The notes under the pieces were generated by a model. It ran no database searches. It saw only the letters and a list, made by a program, of their open reading frames with translations, and was not told where the DNA came from. The translations under genes and the position numbers were made by a program. Of a stretch of DNA of 64,000 bases, positions 37,501-46,500 are shown piece by piece (within the stretch, counting starts at the first letter, position 1; the number at the start of each line of letters is the position of its first letter). The DNA is from Liolophura sinensis (Eukaryota > Mollusca > Polyplacophora > Chitonida > Chitonidae), in contig NC_088300.1 in NCBI RefSeq assembly GCF_032854445.1, forward strand, positions 72,018,984-72,082,983, in the 5' to 3' direction.

Positions 37501-40500
37501 AGGTCCGTTAGCGTCTGTTCTGATGTCAAATGTCAAAATACAACTAAACGTTCCTTTAAAACTGGAGAACGGTCACGATATCAAAGAAGAAGAAAAAACA
37601 CGAGACGGGTGGCAGCACATTCCTCGCCTGATATATCTCTGATAGATCACTGAACTAACTTCATAGAAATGTCAACAAGAAATGTTCTGGAAAAGAATGT
37701 AAACTCAATAAAATAATGAAAAGTTAATTCTGTAGAAACAAGAATTATCATCTCCGTGACAGGAAGAAAATTGGCCTTGGATTCGCCATTCCTCACCACA
37801 CGAATGTATCTGTCATTCCATCTTCTCCTGGAATGATATCAACGATGAATCCAGATGGCCACTGATTTCTCTGAAGATTTTTCACCTTGAGAAGTAAATC
37901 TCCGGTTTGATGTTTGGTTCATCAGATTTCCATTTACGACGCGCTTGAAGTGTATGGAAATACTCTCGTCTCGAACGAGTGGAGAATGAATCTGCTAAGA
38001 GTTGCACACGTTTCCAACGGTTTTTGTACATGTCCTTCAGATTGCACTATTCTATAAACTCATCACATTGGCCTGTTTTCTGATGCAGCAGAGTTCCTGG
38101 AGTTAAGATGAAGGGGTCCAGTAGATCTATCGAGAAGGGCACGATAGGACGTGCACTTACCATGGCACATAATTCTGCCGTGAAAGTGGATAAGACGTCA
38201 TGAGTGATATTTGATGCAGCAACGCCGATCTTCATGGACTCCAAGATCCTCTTGGTGACCCCAGTGAGAAGCTCTCACGAGACTGTCAGTGAGACAAACC
38301 GCGGTCTCATCTAAACTGTTTTACCGGTCCTCTAAGAGAGTGAAATCTATGGTGTGTATTTATGAAACTGGATGAGCTGAGTTCTTCAACCAGTTCAATG
38401 TGAATAGCTCTGGTAGTGAGACAGGTGAATAGAACTGCCCAACGCTTGCTGTTGATTTGGCCTGCTGTGGTGCGTCGAGTAACGATACACCAACGTCCAA
38501 AAATGTTGACCCCCAAGTAGGTGAGCGAGAGAAGCTATCCGACTGTCTCTGTGAGGAGGTTTGCTTTCCCGAAGTAATTTCAGTTCCCGGTTGTAGAACT
38601 CTTGTTGGGCTTGCTTGATTACATGTAGCTTGACGTCTCTGTAGAACTAGGTACTTGGGCTTCAAGCACGTGTGCCAACCTTTACAATGACCCTTACCCT
38701 TGAAAGACTGAGCATTGTGAACAGGCTAGCTATTGCCCTTAGAAGTGATCTCCACATAAAAAAATCGTTGGAATCTATGAGTTCCTACTAGTGTGTCTGA
38801 AGAAACGTTTGATTTCAAGCATGTCATCAGAGGTCTGACCTCTCAGTTTTAGTCATGTTCACTCAGCCTCTCCCAGAGGCATATGTTCCAAAGCACTTTG
38901 GTCCCGTTAGCCAGGAGGTAGACCCTATGTTTGCTGCTGGAACTGCTCGCCATCATCTGGATTAAGATGAGTTGGAACATATGACCATTTGTGTGGACTT
39001 TTGTGAATTTTCTGATACGTTGTACTCTGTTGGCCACGTATACATAGAATCTTCTAGACTCCTTATGGAGATATCCCAGTGCTACCTTACTGTCAGGGTA
39101 GAATTCCATTTCCTCCACTGGGACGTCCAGCTTCTCCGATACATTTCTGCGACTTCAACTGCCAGTAGTGCTCCGCAGAGCTCCAGACGAGGAATCATTT
39201 GTGCATCGGATGGAGCAACTTTCGCCTTACCAAAGATAAATGTGATACGATGTGTACCATCATCTTGTGGTAGTTTCAGGTATGCTACTGCTGCAATGGC
39301 CTTTTCTAAAGCATCGGAGAAAACATGAATCTCCTTTTGAGTTGAACACAAAATGGGGTTCTGACGTGGAATCTCTAGATTTTCAAGACAGGTTTTAGAT
39401 TCCTTCCAACATTGTCATTCCTCTTTCCGTTCTGGAGGTAGAGGTTCGTCCCATCCGATAGCACTGTCCATCAGTTCTTCCCTTGGATAATTCATTGATT
39501 CCACGAGTCCTGTGGGATCGAAAATGCTGTTTATTGTGGATACAATCCCACGACGTGTGTGTGGTTTGGTATCTCTAGAAATGTGAAGACATCCTGTTGT
39601 AGAGCCCATGATAAGCCTAAGCTAAGTTGTAGTGGAACTGTGTCGATACCAAGGCCTAGTTTCTTAGAGCCTTAGCATGGTGGTCTGATGGGAATGCGTT
39701 CATAACATCAGGGCTGTTAGAAGCAATCTAGTCACAAGTTCCCTCCCTGCTGCAAGGACTCCTGTGTGCGTTTCATGAGGCTGACAGCCTCTTCTACTGT
39801 AGGCCGAATACTTTGTCCATCGTCGACATAAAAATCTCTTTTAACAAAGTCTACTACGCCTTGCCCAAATTCTTGTGTCCCCGTCATGGCAACATGACGA
39901 AGACCTTAAGTTGCAACAGCTGGTGACATGAACACAGTTCCTATAATCAGCCAGTCCGTTGTCAGGATTGTTGTCTCGATACCACAGAATCCGGAGGAAT
40001 TTTCTGTGATCCTCTCGTACATGGAAACTGTCGAACATCTGTTCAATGTCAGCAATCACGGCGATTTCTACATTCCTGAACCGAAGAAGGATGCCTAACA
40101 AACTGTTAGTGAGGTCAGGTCCTTTCAGAAGAACATCATTTAAGAAAACACCCTGATTCTTAGCCGACGAATCAAAAACACCCCTAACCGGGTTGGGTTC
40201 CGTTGGATAATAAATCCCAAATAAGGGCAGATACCAGCATTCCTGACCATCTTCAAGAGGCGGTGTTAGTTCTGCGTTAGTCCCTTATCAAACACCTTTT
40301 GCATGAGGTCGACAAAGTGCTGTCGTTTGATTGGGTTTCTCATATTGTGATCAGGTGACTTGGCTCTTTGAACCGCTAGAGGCCTATTGTTCGGCAATCG
40401 CTCTAAACGGAAGAGGAGCTACCAAAAGGCCCTGTGAGCCTTTTGTAAGTCTCTTATCCATGATTCTGAGGAACTGACGATCCTGTACAGGTATGCCCCG

Positions 40501-43500
40501 TTTTTCGTCGTTCTTTGTAATCTGGGAGATAGACTCGTCTATGTCACTCTCTTTTAATTAGAAAGTATCCTTCACGTCGAACTTCTTTGGACATGGTTTG
40601 AACAAAGTTGTTCTTCCATATGCTAGAAGCCGTGGCTTCTTGATATTTACGCTGTCTGGCTTGTGAACCTTTCCCAGGTAATTTTCACCTACGACTACCC
40701 AACAAAGAGGTAGTTTTTGGCCATAGGGTGAATTACGTGCCTGTACGCTGATAACGTCTGCTCAACAGCAGAATATATGCTTCGTCGTCTGCGGGAGGAA
40801 TCTGTCTTGCGATGTCATGGAGATGACGATGGCGGAATGGTACTTCAAGAGTACCTATTTCTTCCGTGATCTTATTGCATTCAATGAGAGTAGGGAGATC
40901 CATTCTGAAGTCCTTTTGCAAGGCTTCAAAAACGAAGTCACTTATACTCTTGGCTCTTATACCTGACGTCTGAACACAGCCAGCACAAGATGAAAGGGAG
41001 TTGGGGATGTCGTTACCTTGCACATTAAACATCTCAAAAAAGTCTGATCTAGCCAGGGACACGTTGATCTTGTCGTCTAGAACAGCATACACTTTCTGCG
41101 CTCTTTCCCGTGCCACTTAGGTAAACTCGAACGAGGAGGAAGCGCAACAATGGTAGCAGATGCGATGTACCTTGATCGCTGTCTTCCTATCCTCAAGCGA
41201 CTTGGTTCCGAAGCCTTTGCTGTCATTCAAAGACTGTATAGTTTTGTGCATCGGGCATTTTGGTGTATGAGTGTTAATCATGGATTTTGCTTCATACATA
41301 ATGTCTGTTTCTGAGCAAAGACTACTGACCTCAGGTTTGGGTGGCCGGGTTTCGGTCTACCGTCAGTCTGGTTACTTACATACAGAAAACTGGGCTCGTT
41401 TTTGGTCTTACTGACATCTAAATTCTACGAAGAAGGAAAATGGTGGATAGGTGACACCTTTCTGTCTCTTGTAGATCGTAGCCTGATTTGTCCATTTCTC
41501 CTGAATGTTGTATGGCAGCTTACTCATTATAGGAGACACACCAGGTGAAGCGCCAAAGCACGAGAGTACAGTTTTGTGTCTCAAATCTTCCTTCGTGGCA
41601 TTACACAGGAGTTGGGCGAGGTCATATAGCCTCCTATGGTCCTTGTTGGCAAGCTTAGGAAAATTCTGCAGTTTTGTCCTAAGAACAGCTTCGACTAACT
41701 CTGGGGCGCCGTAGCGCTAATCTAGCCTCTCCCATACCCGACTCAGACCTCGTGGTGGGCTGCTGGTACTGGCGGCTCTGAGACTCGTGGCGTATTTTGA
41801 TGACTCAGGACATAAATATTTGACTAAACAAGTCTAGCTCTTCTATGGAGGTGACTTGTAGTTCTTTCACAATCACAGCAAAGCCTGCTTTCCATACAGA
41901 GTAGGATTTCGGCAGGTCGTTGTAGGATATAAGTCGAGATAGTAGGAGTTCCTTATTCAACAAGAAACGACTGATATCCAAGAAAAGTACTATCTGTGCA
42001 TGAGGCCAATTTAGGTGATGTGCTGTCATTAGCCGATGGGTGCAAACTTAGCGCCTTGGGGTTTAGTGCGGTGTGGAATCGGCGTAGTGTTGGTGATAAC
42101 TGCTTCATTAATAGGTCGAGGGATCTCTGTGTAGGAAGTTGGTATAGCCCTTGATGATGTATTTGAGTTCTGTACCGGTATAGATTCCACGTAACGTTGG
42201 GCACGTTCTTCGCTGTGGTCGACTGGTATGGAGATGCTTCCTTCTTGCTGAATTCTATACCATCCTGAGCAGCCTCAGCCTAAGTTCGCTCTGTAGCCAA
42301 AATGGAGTTTATAGAAGATTTCACAGAATGTCCTGATTTATTGACCTTGATATTCGCGTAGACACAAATGAGTAGCTTGACTGCCTCTGGTGTTAGCTTT
42401 AGCCCCGCTTGCCAGCAGTTTCTGCTGTGGGTTCATTGGCTTTCAATAAAGAGAGTCACGTTGACTTTCTTCTATACCATCCTGAGCAGCCTCAGCCTGA
42501 GTTCGCTCTGTAGCCAAAATGGAGTTTATAGAAGATTTCACAGAATGTCCTGATTTATTGACCTTGATATTCGCGTAGACACAAATGAGTAGCTTGACTG
42601 CCTCTGGTGTTAGCTTTAGCCCCGCTTGCCAGCAGTTTCTGCTGTGAGTTCATAGGCTTTCAATAAAGAGAGTCACGTTGACTTTCTTGTACGCTTATGA
42701 CGTATACGTTACGTGTGAGGAAAGTAATATACTGCTGTGATTGTGGATAATATGTCTCCATGCTATTCCTGATATTACTTTCAGTCTGGCGAAGAGATTT
42801 AACATTATTAACATAAGGTGTTGTTCCACGTTTTTCCATAATTTCTGTAACTTGTTACATTGTTTAATGCAGACGTTTTCATACTGTTCTCTCCCTGTAT
42901 CTGTAAACCCCCGCATACGTAACTGTCTATCAAGTAATGTCAGGTCTAATTCACTGTCAAGGTTATGATGCAAAAAGAACTGTCGGGTGACATAATGAGA
43001 TTATATATACTAATAAACCTCATTTTACAACATATTGTACATGTATATCTCTAAAGCACACTCTATAGGCATTGTCCGTTGCCCGTTGTGTAATCTTCTG
43101 TTGGGATATCTATCAACACTGCTGTGATGAGGTGCGGCTTTCGCCTGCTTCCTCTAGGATAGGTTCGTCATTGTCTATTTACTATACTGTCTCACCGAAT
43201 TGCGCCTTACAGTTAAACTAACCACTATTCCAATAGACCGAAAAGTCACATGAAGTCCAGTTGTAACTTGAAACCAAAAAACATGTTTACCTTAATTCTG
43301 TTGTTTTAGAAGGATGAAAAGCTGTAACAAAAGAAAGAAAAGCTATTAATAACAGTGTTTCACATTTGCAGAGAATAACGATGAGGCAATACCATGCATA
43401 CATTTTGTCGTAACGAGTTGTCCCGCTTGTAATCTAATACATTACTCCAGCGTGAGTTATCTCCCTTGATTCGCTAAAAATCTTGACATTTGTACAATTG

Positions 43501-46500
43501 AAAATACTAAATTCCAGGGCCTATGCATTACTCAAAGAATATGTGTTAAGCGTAGAACATAGGCACACCTAAAATAAGACATCAACAGATATGTTAAGCT
43601 CACAAGTTCTCAGAAAACTGTTCACATATCAGTACAGACGTACCGAAGAGAAAGTTGTAGGTTAGAAACAAAAGTCTAGATGTCACCGTAGCGTTCATCG
43701 CTAAAATCTCATAGCTGCGACAACTTGAAGAATTTAGGGAAAGGGTGATGAGTTAAAAAGTTATTGTAGATATCTGAGCACAAAAACTTATACTGTGGAT
43801 GGCTGCAGGAGTGAAATTTAGGCTTAAGTCAACAATTCAGTCGAGAGTGTCTGTTCCGATCTGAAATGTCAAAACATAACTAAACGTACCTCCAAAACTG
43901 TAGAACGATAACCATATCAAAGAAGAAGAAAAAACATGCAACGGGTGGCAGCACAGTGGCTATTGATCCGTTTCCCCACGCACAGTATATTTGTTGTGGC
44001 TATTGCTCCGTTTCTCACACCTCATTATGTTTGCTGTGGCTATTGCTCTATTTCTCACATCCCATTATGTTTGCTGTGACTATTTCTCGGTTTCTTGCAC
44101 CCCATTATGTTTGTTACAGCTATTGCTCCGTTTCTCGCACCCCACTATGTTTGCCGTGGTCATAGCTCCATTTCTCACAGCCCATTATGTTTGCTGTGGC
44201 TATTGCTTCGTTTCTAATTCCCACAATATTATGTTTCCTGGGGCTATTGCCACGTTTCCCTCACCCCATTATATTTGCTGTGGCTATTGTTCCGTTTCTC
44301 TCACCCCATTAGCTTTTGATTCACGGACGCCACATAGGTAGAGTAGTAAGGCCTTGAAACGACATACACCAAAGACATGCAAAAGTAACGCTATGGTCAC
44401 ATGAGGAACGGTCTATATGTCCGGGAAATAACTTAAGAAAGAATTATTCCTGAACTTTCAGTTGACCATGGAGGGATGTCAAGAGGTTTACAACGCATGC
44501 GTGGAGAATCAAGTGATGTTTTGTTCCTGTCACGTACTTCGGTACTCCCCAGCAGCCAGTAAAATAAAAGAATTAATCGACTCCGGTGCTGTGGGGGATG
44601 TTGTCAACATACAACATATAGAAATGGTAACGGAAATCTTTGAACACGTTTAGCAAGAATCGTTATTGACGGAATTGTAGCTAGCATACGTGTAATGGGG
44701 CCTAGCCTCATGTTTCCCTCGTTCAGATGTGTCGATCTCTATTGACAAAGATGTGCCTAATCACACTCATCATTTAAAAAACCTTACAGTGAATATTTTG
44801 AATTATTGGACCTTATTTATTCTAGCATTTAGTGAAAGGAATACACAGTTAAAACGCCAATTTGATAACCAAATCAAATACCACGTTAGTACTTAATAAT
44901 GAGATTGTTTTGACCGTATATGTTTGTTTTTTGGCCGTGTCCGAAGTACGAAAATGTTCCGAGCATGAAGCTAGGAAGTGTTTGTGTTTTTTTGTTTTTG
45001 TTTTGTTTTTTGACTGCATATGAAGTAAGGAATTGTTTGTTATTTACCGTGTAGGAAGTAAGGAACTGCTTGTTTTTTGGACTTGTCTGAAGTTCTAAAC
45101 TGTGGATTTGTACCATGTATGGATCTAGCTAGGAACTGCCTGTTTTTGACCATGTTTGAAGTATCAATGTGTTTGTAACTTTTTTTTTTTTTGGCCGTGT
45201 ATGAAGTACGGTACTATATACAGTACGCATGCCACAGTCCGGGGCTATCACCGTCGCCAGGAGATGTGTGGAGCTTTCGTGCTCGCTAAGTCCTGCCACG
45301 ACCTGGATCTCATCTCATACTGGATGGGCGATAAGAAATGTACGAGTCTCTCAGCATTTGGCCATCTAAGCCACTTCACGAAGGCCAACAAGGTAATTAA
45401 TTTAATGCAAAGAAAATAGGCAACGATACATGCGCCGCAAAAATAGTGCCACGTAATCAACGTGTAGATTGTGACCACAACAGACTTCAATTCAGCATGA
45501 CTGAGGCAGTAGTCTGAGATATTGAGAACAAACTGAGCGAATGCCAGAGTGGAAGCACCTTATTGCCCAGTATATTTTTGATACTTCAAACTGAATGTCG
45601 CAGTAACCATTCAAATTAAGCCATGTTTATGAGGTATAAGTAAGTCTAGTAGAAAACAAATAGTGGTAAGATCTATTATATAACGTTTGGCCCCAAAGCC
45701 GTAATCAGTAGACAATGTGAATTTCCTATATCTGTTTTAAATGAAATGACCAATCAATTGGGTTTCATATGTAAAGGTAATGAATGCCAGCCCGCGCTGA
45801 ATGCATATCCACTGAATGTCTGTCCACTGAATGCATATCCACTGAATGCATTTGCACTGAGTGCATTTGCACTGAATGCCTAATTTAAAAACTTTGAAAA
45901 TCTATGTTCTTATAGACGCTATTGGTAATGGCTTATCTTAGCCTAGACTACTGCTCAGAGTTGCCTTGAGTAACAAGAAAAATGACAATAGACTTATTTG
46001 TGGCTGTAGATCTCTGATTTGGCTGATAGGGTGTGTAAGTGTACATCCAGGAAAGTTACTTTCAGCATGACTGAAGGATTGCTGTACCATGTATCATTCC
46101 AGCCTCCAGAAGCGAGCAACCGATGCTGGGAATGTCCTGTGGAAAGGAGATGCCCATTTTCTGCCATTAAGAACTATATCGAACCAGTTAAAAACGTAAA
46201 TACAGTTCCTAAGACAGGAATACTTTAATAGATGAATGCATGAGGAAGCTTTCTACATAAAAGTACATTTAAGATGTTACACATACAACCAGATGTGTCA
46301 TATGATCTCACAATGATCAGCATATAATTGTTTATTTGTTTTAACATTGGATTCAACTTTTTATTTCCAACCGTTTTTCTTACCGTGACGGACGTTTTCT
46401 TTCACGTTTTATCATTTTATCTCTGAATTTATAGTCATGCTGTTTTATTTTATCCATTTAACATGTAGGGTTTCACTGGATTTCCAGTAAATAACGTATC

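Larger units (their letters stand above)
36893..43955 (-). mobile_element. BEL/Pao-type LTR retrotransposon, decayed
   Basis: A 7.06-kb element with two related LTRs and gag-pol remnants in the order gag, protease/RT, RNase H, integrase reading leftward. The order and the integrase and RT blocks are those of the BEL/Pao group. All reading frames are interrupted by stops and frame changes, so it is inactive. It sits within the 39-bp minisatellite: the flanks TATGTTTGCT and GTGGCTATTG would rejoin as a normal unit. No target duplication is obvious. Confidence 0.85.

Noticed and set aside
36893-43955. Active retrotransposon
   Set aside because: All gag and pol frames are broken and the LTRs are strongly diverged.
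45221-45223. The cag at 45221-45223 as acceptor of oxidoreductase exon 6
   Set aside because: It would enter the wrong frame and reach a stop. The ag at 45205-45206 preserves the frame and the family alignment before VRG.
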